Virus record (IMG/VR): IMGVR_UViG_3300032516_000011
Span: 39,724-103,723 of that record
Direction: 5' to 3' (one strand)
Length of the DNA: 64,000 nt
From: a virus
Of the stretch, positions 1 through 9,232 are shown piece by piece; the first letter of the stretch is position 1; each line of letters begins with the position of its first letter. Below the pieces are notes generated by a model. The model saw only the letters and a list, made by a program, of their open reading frames with translations, did not search any database and was not told the origin of the DNA. Both the position numbers and the translations under genes were made by a program.

Positions 1-38
1 AAGATGGTATACTGCCGATTTTTGAGGGTCAATTTCGA

Positions 39-563
39 ATGTTACAAGATCAACAAACCATTGATGCTCTTATTACTTATATTGACGAACATGCCGGAGA
101 ATTTGTAATTGCAGATAGAATACCAAAAATAATTGTACAGAGCTTGCAGATATTGCGAGCGCCTTTTAGTGCACGTAGTTTAGAAGAATCTATAATATAC
201 ACTACGGCTATAATCAAACAACTAGATCGTGGAATGCGTATTGATCGTTCGCTACTGCACAAGACGATGCTTATATCGGAACCTTTACAACAATTTTCAC
301 AGCTATTAAAAGTTGCCTCAAAATTACCTCCGCCGATATCAAGCATAGCTAATGCCTTATCTACTGGACAAGCGCAGGCTGTACTGGGATTTATTGCGGG
401 AATAACTTTAGGTACAATAGATAGTATTAAAGAACTATTTGATCCATCATGTCCAGAAGTTACTACTACAGAAGATGTGTCCATCAATACCAATGACAAA
501 TTAAATGATACCCAAGATGAATATTTTGGCATCGGCGGGGGAGAGACTACGGCTATAAAATGA
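39..563 (+). CDS. Hypothetical baseplate-region protein (possibly 5'-truncated)
   Basis: I do not recognise this 174-residue protein. Its stop overlaps the start of the gp25-like gene by ATGA, so it belongs to the baseplate operon. A GAGG sits 11-12 bases before the ATG at 39. The same frame is open back to base 3, so the gene may begin outside the window. The N-terminal 110 residues look alpha-helical and the C-terminal 30 residues are acidic and probably disordered. A baseplate or tail-completion role is inferred from position only. Confidence 0.6.
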   Translation: MLQDQQTIDALITYIDEHAGEFVIADRIPKIIVQSLQILRAPFSARSLEESIIYTTAIIKQLDRGMRIDRSLLHKTMLISEPLQQFSQLLKVASKLPPPISSIANALSTGQAQAVLGFIAGITLGTIDSIKELFDPSCPEVTTTEDVSINTNDKLNDTQDEYFGIGGGETTAIK

Positions 564-997
564 GAACTTTACAAGTATATGAACCTGATAGTATAACCGG
601 TGTTTTGGTGATGCGCTTCCCAAAAAACAGACCTTCATCAGTAACTGGTGTCCAAACCTTGTTGCAAAACATTGTCCTTTATTTAAGGACAAAGCCTGGA
701 TCAGATGCCTTTTCTACTGATCGCGGATCTATTTTAGGAGATAGTCGTGCTTTATCCAAGGTTCTAAATAACCAAACACAGCTAAAGGTATTGATATCTG
801 ACTCAATCCAACGCTGTCAATCTTATATTATTGATCAACAAACAAAACAACGAGAACGTGGACAAATATTAGCTCCAGATGAAACACTTAATAAACTTGA
901 GATAAATAATATTTATCAAGGGGCAGATATCACTTCCATATTTGTAGAAATTTTAGTATATACAGATGGTAACAAACAATATTTCCTAACGGTGTAA
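560..997 (+). CDS. Baseplate wedge protein, gp25/GPW-like
   Basis: A 145-residue protein with the plan of the T4 gp25 / phage lysozyme-like wedge family: an early strand with a short loop (residues 10-30), a central helix with the LQNIVLYLRTKPGSD-type segment, a glycine-rich turn (DRGSILGD), then a C-terminal strand pair (DITSIFVEILVYTDG). Family members are usually 110-150 residues. The protein joins the wedge to the tail-tube/sheath initiation site of contractile tails. It overlaps the gene before it by 4 nt and ends 1 nt before the baseplate J-like gene, the usual gp25-gp6 order. Confidence 0.75.
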   Translation: MRTLQVYEPDSITGVLVMRFPKNRPSSVTGVQTLLQNIVLYLRTKPGSDAFSTDRGSILGDSRALSKVLNNQTQLKVLISDSIQRCQSYIIDQQTKQRERGQILAPDETLNKLEINNIYQGADITSIFVEILVYTDGNKQYFLTV

Positions 998-998
998 A

Positions 999-3971
999 AT
1001 GAATATAAAAGAATATATTATTGATAGACTTAATTCCTACGATCCCACTTTAGATACCAGCGATAATTCGGCGCTTGTGGATTTATTAGTTAATCCAGGT
1101 TCTGCAATGCTGGATCCGGTTATTTCCCAACTAAACTATTTATTAGACAATCTAGGACTAACAAGTCCAGATAATATAAGTGATAGTGAATTAGATGCTA
1201 TAGCTAAAAATTTTCTAAAGGCCAGGAAGTTGGGAGCTCAAGCTGTTGGTACTGTAGAATTATTTTATAATAATCCTATTGATTTAGATATACCGGCGGG
1301 AACAACCTTTACTAGTTCTACTGGAACTGTGTTCGTCACCAAACAAGCAATACATATACCGCTATCTGCTATGGCAGGAAATACATGGAACTTTCCAAGA
1401 TACTCAACAGGAAATATTCCGGTTGTTGCTCAAGAATTTGGTCTTATAAGTTCTATTGCCCCAAACAATATAAAAACTACAAATTTAGTTCCTGCCCCAG
1501 CATTAGTTACCAATCCCTCAGCATTTACTGGTGGGGTAGACCAAGAAAATAATGTTAATTTTATTTCCAGAATCATTGAAGAGGTTCTTACCGCAGCATT
1601 AGGAAGTGCAGCAAGTATAAAAACTAATCTTAGTCCAGCTTATCCATCCATTAAAGAAATTAAAACACGTGGAATGAATGATTTGGAGATGCTTAGAGAT
1701 CTGGTATACTCTGGAATACAGGTTTATTTAAATTATTATGTCGTCGATTTTTACGGTAAATTTTCAGGCATCGGCGATCTTCCATTTCCACAAAGTATAG
1801 CTTATTGGAATGTATTTTTTGATGATCCTACAACTACAGGATTAATTCCAGACTTACCACCCGTGGCCGAATTTTTTGATGAGTTTACTACAACTCAGTA
1901 TGGTGGAATTTATAAGTTAAATGATGCCCTTAAAACTACGATACAAACCCTTACAATATTAAAAGACGATTTTCAAGCAACCACGCTTGATTCGGCATGG
2001 GATCTATCTGATGCGATGACTGGTAACGGGGGACTCAAGGATCCAGATGAAATTGCGTTAACAACAATTAGTGGTTCTCAGATGCTTCGTGTCGGTCACC
2101 AACTTTCTATTAGCGAAGCTGACCAATTTAACATTGTATCTATTACACAACAACAGTTATACAATGCTTTGAATAGGTTAATGAGTGTTGATGTGTTAGG
2201 ACAAGATATTGTACAAAACTGGTTAGCAAAGTTTGGTATTACGGGTAAATGGCAGATCCTTTCCTATGTACATTTATTACAAGTCTTGGCTGCCAACCCA
2301 GTAAATGAAAGTACAGTTACTGCTCAAGAACGTATACTATGGGAGTTAATATTAGATTTAGCAAATGCTGGTCGTATTGAAGTCTCCCATAATTTTTATC
2401 CAGTTGTTAAACGTTGGCTCGCTAAACACCACGGTATCACAGTGACTGGACGATTTATGACCGATGATACGATTACCACCGACAGCACATTATCTTATGT
2501 TACAGTTTTACGTGATGAAACTTCTATAGATCCAACCAATGGGTATGGTTTTGCATGGATGATTAATGATGCTGCCAATAGTATCTTCAATGTTTACCTG
2601 GTCGATAATAGTCCTATGGCTAATGATTTATTTGTGAGCCCAACATTCATTGTTCAGCCTCAGGGCGAAAACCCATTTAAAGCCGCGGCACAAATAGATA
2701 TAAAGGCGAATAAGCTATATAGATATAAATTGGTTATAGGTACCGATTACGCCATGTCATTGAAGATATGGCTGGACGGTGCGGCGGAACCAGGATCTCC
2801 ACAACTTACAGCAGGAGCTCCTCTTAATGTTTCTGCCACTGGTACACACATAGGTTTCGGTGTGATGGGAACCCATAATGCGCGTTGGTTTTATGATGAT
2901 CTGTTAGTAGAAAATAGTGCGGGCGTACATACTGCGGCACTATATAGGTTGAAAGCAGACCCCGCGTTATTTCCAAACGGAACTTATTCTAGAGTTAATC
3001 ATTATGGGTATGGATATGATTCTGCGACCTACGGTTTAAGCGCATTTATTAAATCATTCAATGGAAGTGCTTGGATATGGACACTTATTGGTACTAATAC
3101 AAGTACAAATGTAAGTGATAAAACTAGTACCAAAGTATTATATGAATTTACCATGGGTAGTACGTATAGAGATACTGACAATTTTATCGATGTTTTAGTA
3201 ACGTCTACGACCGCACAACAAACTATTACAGAAGTAAGTTCGTACTATGTAAGTTTAGAAACAGGTATTCCATCAGGCGTTCATACGGGTGGATGTGCAG
3301 ATATTTATATAAACGATCCTGCTTCGATATTAGTAGCTGAACAAACTGTGAATAATGTGACGGGCAATTTATCGCTCGATGTGTCCAATGGATTTGTGGG
3401 GCCATTACACAGCATAGTAGATGTACAAACAGCGTTGGTAGGTGATTCTTTAATACAGAATGAAGACTGGACATTGATCACAACTAATCCAGCTACAGCA
3501 TTTTCTACTTTAGAATTTCCATATCTTGCATTTACCCCAAGCTTAATTAATACTAAGGTAAAGGTTATATACAGATATTATGCCTATGGCGCAGATGTCC
3601 AAACAAGAATAACTTCTGATGACTATCGTTATTCAGGAACAAGTAACCTGGCAAAAATAATGCCTCCAGTTATAGTACGTATAAACAGTTTAAATTATCG
3701 TGGACCTATTTCAGTGGCCCAAGTACAAACTGCTATATCAAACTATGTTAATAATAGTAGTACAAGAATTACGCGCGATGAGGTTGTAACCGCAGTATAT
3801 TCGGCAGGGATAACTTTCGTGGATCTTGCCACATTGGATATTGAGACTATCACGACTAACTATAAACGGATAACCTCCGATCCTGCACAACTTGTTGGTG
3901 AATATATTAAACCAGATTTAGCTGGCTTTTTTACGGATACATATGATATGAATGGAGTTATTAAGTTATAA
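999..3971 (+). CDS. Baseplate J / gp6-like wedge protein with a large insertion
   Basis: 990 residues. The N-terminus (residues 1-200) and the C-terminal 200 residues match the Baseplate_J / T4 gp6 plan: a helical start, then a PAGTTF strand motif near residue 110, and a terminal section with repeated short helices and strands that dimerises wedges. Residues about 330-700 look like inserted beta-sandwich domains, including a concanavalin/LamG-like part with DDLLVENSAG near 640. Such insertions make it longer than the usual 300-660 residues. It shares one base with the next start (TAATG). Confidence 0.72.
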   Translation: MNIKEYIIDRLNSYDPTLDTSDNSALVDLLVNPGSAMLDPVISQLNYLLDNLGLTSPDNISDSELDAIAKNFLKARKLGAQAVGTVELFYNNPIDLDIPAGTTFTSSTGTVFVTKQAIHIPLSAMAGNTWNFPRYSTGNIPVVAQEFGLISSIAPNNIKTTNLVPAPALVTNPSAFTGGVDQENNVNFISRIIEEVLTAALGSAASIKTNLSPAYPSIKEIKTRGMNDLEMLRDLVYSGIQVYLNYYVVDFYGKFSGIGDLPFPQSIAYWNVFFDDPTTTGLIPDLPPVAEFFDEFTTTQYGGIYKLNDALKTTIQTLTILKDDFQATTLDSAWDLSDAMTGNGGLKDPDEIALTTISGSQMLRVGHQLSISEADQFNIVSITQQQLYNALNRLMSVDVLGQDIVQNWLAKFGITGKWQILSYVHLLQVLAANPVNESTVTAQERILWELILDLANAGRIEVSHNFYPVVKRWLAKHHGITVTGRFMTDDTITTDSTLSYVTVLRDETSIDPTNGYGFAWMINDAANSIFNVYLVDNSPMANDLFVSPTFIVQPQGENPFKAAAQIDIKANKLYRYKLVIGTDYAMSLKIWLDGAAEPGSPQLTAGAPLNVSATGTHIGFGVMGTHNARWFYDDLLVENSAGVHTAALYRLKADPALFPNGTYSRVNHYGYGYDSATYGLSAFIKSFNGSAWIWTLIGTNTSTNVSDKTSTKVLYEFTMGSTYRDTDNFIDVLVTSTTAQQTITEVSSYYVSLETGIPSGVHTGGCADIYINDPASILVAEQTVNNVTGNLSLDVSNGFVGPLHSIVDVQTALVGDSLIQNEDWTLITTNPATAFSTLEFPYLAFTPSLINTKVKVIYRYYAYGADVQTRITSDDYRYSGTSNLAKIMPPVIVRINSLNYRGPISVAQVQTAISNYVNNSSTRITRDEVVTAVYSAGITFVDLATLDIETITTNYKRITSDPAQLVGEYIKPDLAGFFTDTYDMNGVIKL

Positions 3972-5461
3972 TGATCCCGCAAATTACAAGACTTTGGGAT
4001 TATGTTGGAACAGCCTGGGATAGTTTTGAGAACAAAGATGTAATAGAAACATTTTGGCTTGCTCTCCTAAGTGGTCATCAACATATAATGGAATACACTG
4101 GAAATGTACAATTCAGTCGTACAATAGACATGATGTATCCTACATATGACTATGGCCCAGAAAATTATATGATTGTGTATTCGGGAGCAATAGAGGATCT
4201 AACTGTGGGACCTATAAAAACTACTGTGGAGCAGGTGCTTAATGGTGGTTTTGAAATTAGTACTTCTGGTTGGTCTTATAACGCTGCTGCATCTCCGTTC
4301 TCAAGATCTAATACAGTAGTACATGGTGGATCGTGGGCTTTAAAGATACCAGGTACACAGAGAAGTAATGATGCAACTTATGTATTTGGTGGAACTCAGC
4401 GCGGATCTTCTACATTAACGGCGTGGGTATATATAGCATCTGGTTATCTGAGTACGGATTTTGGTTCAGTAGGCATGGCGGTTCAAGGACCTATTAAAAA
4501 ATCTTTTCCAAAAGGAACAAAGGAAACTCCACTAGCTACAGATTTTTGGTATACCGCCACTATGGCGAGCGTACTTGCAAACCTGAGTATTCCTGGATGG
4601 CAAAAATTAACCATGCATATTCAAGCGGGTAATATTACACAAATACAAATAGTTAATACTACCAACAAAGATATTTATTTAGATGACGTATCATTTAAAA
4701 CGTTGGCTTTATTTGAATACCCACTTCCTGATTTTACATATTCGGTGCCAACATTAACCTATAAATATACTTATAATGGAGTAGTTTATAGTGGGATTTA
4801 TACACAAGACGTTGATTATGTTATGTCTGCCGAATTAAATTCTTTGGCATGGGTAGGTAGTGGAATAGTTCCAGACCAACGTTTTACTAATAAAGGTGTA
4901 TTGATGTCCACGGCCGACCATGTGTATCGAATTAATCCGGTACTTGGGCATGTATGGGCTAAACAATGTGGGTTTAATATACCATCCATGTATTCACAAT
5001 ACCGGGCCTATGGACAAGATAAATATACGCATTTAAAACAATTTATTTGGTCACTTGATTATTATCAAAATCAAGCACCCAATATCACCACATTAAAAAA
5101 TGCTTATGGCGTCGCTAGAGGATTGCCCTTTGCATATGAATCTGGGTTAATGAGCTATTCTCTTATTAGCGGTCTCTATACCACCTCAATCGGTGGATAC
5201 TCACATATTTTTCCTTCTGGAGTAATGCCACTGGCTTCGGGATACTACAATAAATTTTCTGTACTTGTCAGTGGATTAGATTTATATGATTATACCACGA
5301 ACCCAGCATTAATTGATAGCTATACAAATGTATATACACGTAGATCAACGCTAGTTTACAAAGTTAGCCCCACTTTATCGGGGATATCCTTTTCACAGGA
5401 TTTTCTGGATTCTTATACGGCAAAGATAATGCCAGAACAAATACAATATTTAATAAAATAA
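3971..5461 (+). CDS. Baseplate/tail protein with carbohydrate-binding-like insert
   Basis: 496 residues, translationally coupled to the J-like gene by TAATG. Residues about 88-245 form a beta-rich insert beginning VLNGGFEISTSGW and ending IYLDDVSFK, the plan of CBM4/9-type carbohydrate-binding domains. The flanking segments, with a helical N-terminus (LWDYVGTAWDSFENKD) and a tyrosine-rich C-terminus, are not recognised. Position suggests a wedge or fibre-attachment protein, and the insert could touch a surface glycan. Confidence 0.6.
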   Translation: MIPQITRLWDYVGTAWDSFENKDVIETFWLALLSGHQHIMEYTGNVQFSRTIDMMYPTYDYGPENYMIVYSGAIEDLTVGPIKTTVEQVLNGGFEISTSGWSYNAAASPFSRSNTVVHGGSWALKIPGTQRSNDATYVFGGTQRGSSTLTAWVYIASGYLSTDFGSVGMAVQGPIKKSFPKGTKETPLATDFWYTATMASVLANLSIPGWQKLTMHIQAGNITQIQIVNTTNKDIYLDDVSFKTLALFEYPLPDFTYSVPTLTYKYTYNGVVYSGIYTQDVDYVMSAELNSLAWVGSGIVPDQRFTNKGVLMSTADHVYRINPVLGHVWAKQCGFNIPSMYSQYRAYGQDKYTHLKQFIWSLDYYQNQAPNITTLKNAYGVARGLPFAYESGLMSYSLISGLYTTSIGGYSHIFPSGVMPLASGYYNKFSVLVSGLDLYDYTTNPALIDSYTNVYTRRSTLVYKVSPTLSGISFSQDFLDSYTAKIMPEQIQYLIK

Positions 5462-5471
5462 TGGATAAATC

Positions 5472-8012
5472 ATGGAACGAGTAATAGTAAATGAAGGTAC
5501 AAAAGTTGATCTGTTCAATCTGTTCGAAGATTTACAGAACTATACAGCAAGCAACTTTAATAGACTAGTCGGTCTTTTTATAGAGAGCTACGGTATTAAT
5601 GCTAGTACGTTGGAGAATGGGCAAATATACCCATCTGATAACTCTCTACAAGTTACCGCATCAGCGGGCACATTTGTAAATGTGGCGGTTGGAGAGGCTA
5701 TTACTTCGGGATTACATTATATAGGAATCACTACTCCTACAACAGTATCGCTTGTAGGCTTAGGTATTGGTATACATACATTGTATATGCGGCATCAATA
5801 TACATATGGCAATCCTGTTAATGTAATGAGTGGTTTCGCAATCGGTCTTGTCGGAGGATCACAGAAAAATTCTCGTACACACGATTCTTATGCGTTTGTT
5901 TGGGATACAAGTCCCGCAGTTAGTGGAGTTATATTAGCACAAGTAAATGTTTTAGATGGTGCATATAACCACACCGTCACGGCAGATTATCGTTGGACTA
6001 ATGTATTTAAACTTGCCGCTAACGCTATGCCAGGATGGGATATAGTTAGAAAAAATTATCCGGGTGTACAAACAATGGCGTCCGGTATTCAAGCTGCATC
6101 CTATATGGTCAAGAGTACCTTAACTCCTAGCAATTCTTTTTTTCTGACTACAGGTAGCGGAATTAATACTTTAACAGGGTCAGAGGCCACCTCATTAAAA
6201 GCTTTAAGTCATATCCAAAATACAGATACATATACTACAGCGTCTGGTTTTTGGGTAGGCGGCGGTCCAGGTGTAGGGGCACTTGTTCTAACTGTGGCTG
6301 ATGATCCTATGATGCCATTAAATCTTCGTATAACAGATATATCTCCTGTTACGTTAAGTAACTATCGACAACCCGGATACGAAACAAAGCTTGCATTACC
6401 AGTTGCTCAAGGGATAATTTCCCATGACGCTGCATTCACGATCAGATGGAACTGGGATAATGTATTGATTAATAGTTTTGATGGTACTAATATTATGACA
6501 GTTGTATTAAATCCTGGTCCTATTCATAGTGTAGTTGTTAATGCATTAATAGGATATCATTTTTGGCACCCTGCAAACTTTGATTATGTAGTAACGGCTA
6601 ATACGGCAAGTGTATTACAGGTTGCGGGATCCAATATATACACCACACAATTAACGGTACAACCATACAAGCATACTACTAATATAAACACATTAGGACT
6701 TTTATTTTCTGGATCCCCCACAGCGGGATGTATACATAGTAACGCTATTCATTATGAAATAAATACACAAGTTTTTGCAGTACATCAAATGACTGTGCGA
6801 GAAGAACGCTATGAAAGTACTATAGTTGGAATAGATATTCCAGATAGTTTAATAACTAAAGAAAATTACTACTTAGGAGAATCAATAGGAATAAATATAC
6901 GTGCACGAACTATGAATAAAGTGTCTGGATGGCAAACTTTGCTTGGGGGCTCGTTCACAAAACCTTCGCCATGGAAATCTCCGGTGTACTATGAATTTCC
7001 AACGCTTGTACAAATCCCGGATATCTCTTCAGTTGGGGCCTCGGTCTCTGCTTCAGCAACTACGGCTGGATTCGTAGTGAATATAAATGGATGGACTTTA
7101 GCCACTGCGTTTGAATTGGTGTGGTCTACTGATGCTAATAGTACGGATTTTACTAATACAAGAGCTTTCCGCACGGTAAGTTCTTCTAGAACAATAGATA
7201 TTAGTACCACTGATTCAGCAAAATATTATATAAAAGTTCGACCACTCATTTCTGGACAGGCGGTTGCTGATCCTTTATCGGTAAATGTCACATCAGGGGC
7301 TGGAGGAATGGGAGTTATAATATATTCATTTGGCCCAGTACGTTCACATTTAAGAAGCTATTCCGGAACCCTTGGAGGATTGGCTACCGGAAGTTATGGA
7401 TATTCTTGGACCGTTTCTGGCCTGGCAAGTCCCGCTGGAACTTCCTATTCTGGAGTGCTTAGTGATTTTCCAACTATAGAGGGGGAAATTTTAACAGTAG
7501 GCAATAATGATTATACAATAGATTATATGATCCCAGACTGGCCGGGCAATGGACCTGCTGCTAATTCTCTTGTATTATTAGATTCCACAGGTGCCCAAGT
7601 ATCGACTGGGCTGGCTGGACAAGCTTTTACAATAGGTGTATCAAAATTTGCACGAGAACTAATAACATGGACAGGCCCAGACTTTGACTTTACAATAACA
7701 CAAATTGAGGTTTCTCAATATGGCAGACCCGGATATAGTTTATATCCTGTAGCTCCCGTTGTACGAGTATATCCTCTAGCAATGGAATCGGATGCGGATT
7801 CGGTTATATGTAGCACAAGTGGACAAATTAAATATACACAGCCTGCAGACATTTTTATAACTCAAATTAATGGAAATCGTATAGTACGTATTGATGCTTA
7901 TGACCCTAGTGGAGTAGCGGGTGCAAATAAAATGGGCTTAGTCGCCGATATCACATTAACTTATATGAAAGCTGTAACACATACAAATATTACTAAAGAT
8001 TTTGTAAGCTAA
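5472..8012 (+). CDS. Large tail / baseplate structural protein
   Basis: 846 residues, rich in Ser, Thr, Gly and beta strands, with few charged residues. The N-terminal 90 residues resemble a fibre-attachment segment (SDNSLQVTASAGTFVNVAVG). Residues about 520-620 could be a fibronectin type III-like module (TTAGFVVNINGWTLATAFEL, then KYYIKVRPL). No catalytic motif is visible. It lies 10 nt after its neighbour in the same operon. A tail-fibre base or baseplate periphery role is inferred. Confidence 0.6.
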   Translation: MERVIVNEGTKVDLFNLFEDLQNYTASNFNRLVGLFIESYGINASTLENGQIYPSDNSLQVTASAGTFVNVAVGEAITSGLHYIGITTPTTVSLVGLGIGIHTLYMRHQYTYGNPVNVMSGFAIGLVGGSQKNSRTHDSYAFVWDTSPAVSGVILAQVNVLDGAYNHTVTADYRWTNVFKLAANAMPGWDIVRKNYPGVQTMASGIQAASYMVKSTLTPSNSFFLTTGSGINTLTGSEATSLKALSHIQNTDTYTTASGFWVGGGPGVGALVLTVADDPMMPLNLRITDISPVTLSNYRQPGYETKLALPVAQGIISHDAAFTIRWNWDNVLINSFDGTNIMTVVLNPGPIHSVVVNALIGYHFWHPANFDYVVTANTASVLQVAGSNIYTTQLTVQPYKHTTNINTLGLLFSGSPTAGCIHSNAIHYEINTQVFAVHQMTVREERYESTIVGIDIPDSLITKENYYLGESIGINIRARTMNKVSGWQTLLGGSFTKPSPWKSPVYYEFPTLVQIPDISSVGASVSASATTAGFVVNINGWTLATAFELVWSTDANSTDFTNTRAFRTVSSSRTIDISTTDSAKYYIKVRPLISGQAVADPLSVNVTSGAGGMGVIIYSFGPVRSHLRSYSGTLGGLATGSYGYSWTVSGLASPAGTSYSGVLSDFPTIEGEILTVGNNDYTIDYMIPDWPGNGPAANSLVLLDSTGAQVSTGLAGQAFTIGVSKFARELITWTGPDFDFTITQIEVSQYGRPGYSLYPVAPVVRVYPLAMESDADSVICSTSGQIKYTQPADIFITQINGNRIVRIDAYDPSGVAGANKMGLVADITLTYMKAVTHTNITKDFVS

Positions 8013-8015
8013 TTT

Positions 8016-9230
8016 ATGCTAGATAATTTATCCATAGCGCAACCTAATATAGATAGACTGACCATACTTAATTCAGGTACGATCACTCTTATAGAAGATT
8101 TATATAGAGATGAGTTTGTATTAGATCGAAGTCGAGTTAAAGTAACTGTTGCTTCAGTACAGGTATCTGGAGTTATTAGTAGACTATATTATGAAATATA
8201 TGGTGGGGATTTAAAGGCTGATAATGTTATAACATTTATTACGGCTCCTTCTGGCACCGAACTAATTGAAATAGCCGGTACGAAATATAGATTTGCTAAC
8301 AGTCTCTCTGGTATAAATGATGTGCCAAGAAAGAATACAGCTTTAGGAAATGCAGTAGCTTTATACCGCGTATTAAATATTGCTGGTTTATCTGGAGCTG
8401 ATTATTATTCAGGACAAAATGCAAACATATATGTATCGGGGTTATTAGCTGATAATCCGTTGTATATTCAGGTGCGCGTATCCGGTATAATTGGAAACAC
8501 TTATACTATACGTAGACAAGCTTCATCTAGTGCAATAAAAATATATAATTGGAAATTTACTAAGGGTATGGTACAGGACCTAACAGATGCGATACAATAT
8601 GGATACGTTGCATATTCTGGGGTTAACGGAACTACCTATTTACCCGAAGTACCATCTTCCGATTATGGCAATATATACTATGTGCGCTTATATTTTGCTA
8701 ATAATAGTGGATTACAAGCCTTAAATACTGCGCAACAATTATCGGACTATTGGTTATATACCCCGACATTTTATGGGCGTACCTCATTACCTTATTATGC
8801 CGAAGTATCTGGACTTATAGGATCAGACTTAGTAGGAGGAAAAATTCCATCTATAGGAGAACTATCATTAAATTGGCGTGATATGATAGCATTCTCTGGA
8901 ATTACGGCTATGTTAGCTTCGCCAACTACTTCGGGAACACCCACCCAGTCTACTGACTATTATGATATGATAGAGTTGGGACAAAAATTTCATTACATAG
9001 TATTTGTATTCAAATCTGCTGCGGGCTCGTCCCCACAACGAAGCTGGCCAAGACCTCAGGATAATAATGGTACTTGGTATTATGCTGGCCGTACGGAAAA
9101 AATTTTTACTAAAGTAATCATGCCTTTTGGAACTACGTATTCTGTTTGGGTAGGTTTTGGAAATGCTGGTACACTACAAACATCAGGACTTCCTTTTGAT
9201 GTTGTTCATCCACAGATATACCTGGAATAA
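8016..9230 (+). CDS. Tail structural protein, unrecognised
   Basis: 404 residues of beta-rich sequence with many Ser-Gly steps (VSGV, YSGV, ASGL types). This composition is shared with the two neighbouring fibre proteins and suggests a common origin or a common fibre fold. No enzyme motif is seen. The gene sits 3 nt after its neighbour and 2 nt before the large fibre gene, so it is probably a connector or a short fibre. Confidence 0.55.
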   Translation: MLDNLSIAQPNIDRLTILNSGTITLIEDLYRDEFVLDRSRVKVTVASVQVSGVISRLYYEIYGGDLKADNVITFITAPSGTELIEIAGTKYRFANSLSGINDVPRKNTALGNAVALYRVLNIAGLSGADYYSGQNANIYVSGLLADNPLYIQVRVSGIIGNTYTIRRQASSSAIKIYNWKFTKGMVQDLTDAIQYGYVAYSGVNGTTYLPEVPSSDYGNIYYVRLYFANNSGLQALNTAQQLSDYWLYTPTFYGRTSLPYYAEVSGLIGSDLVGGKIPSIGELSLNWRDMIAFSGITAMLASPTTSGTPTQSTDYYDMIELGQKFHYIVFVFKSAAGSSPQRSWPRPQDNNGTWYYAGRTEKIFTKVIMPFGTTYSVWVGFGNAGTLQTSGLPFDVVHPQIYLE

Positions 9231-9232
9231 CT

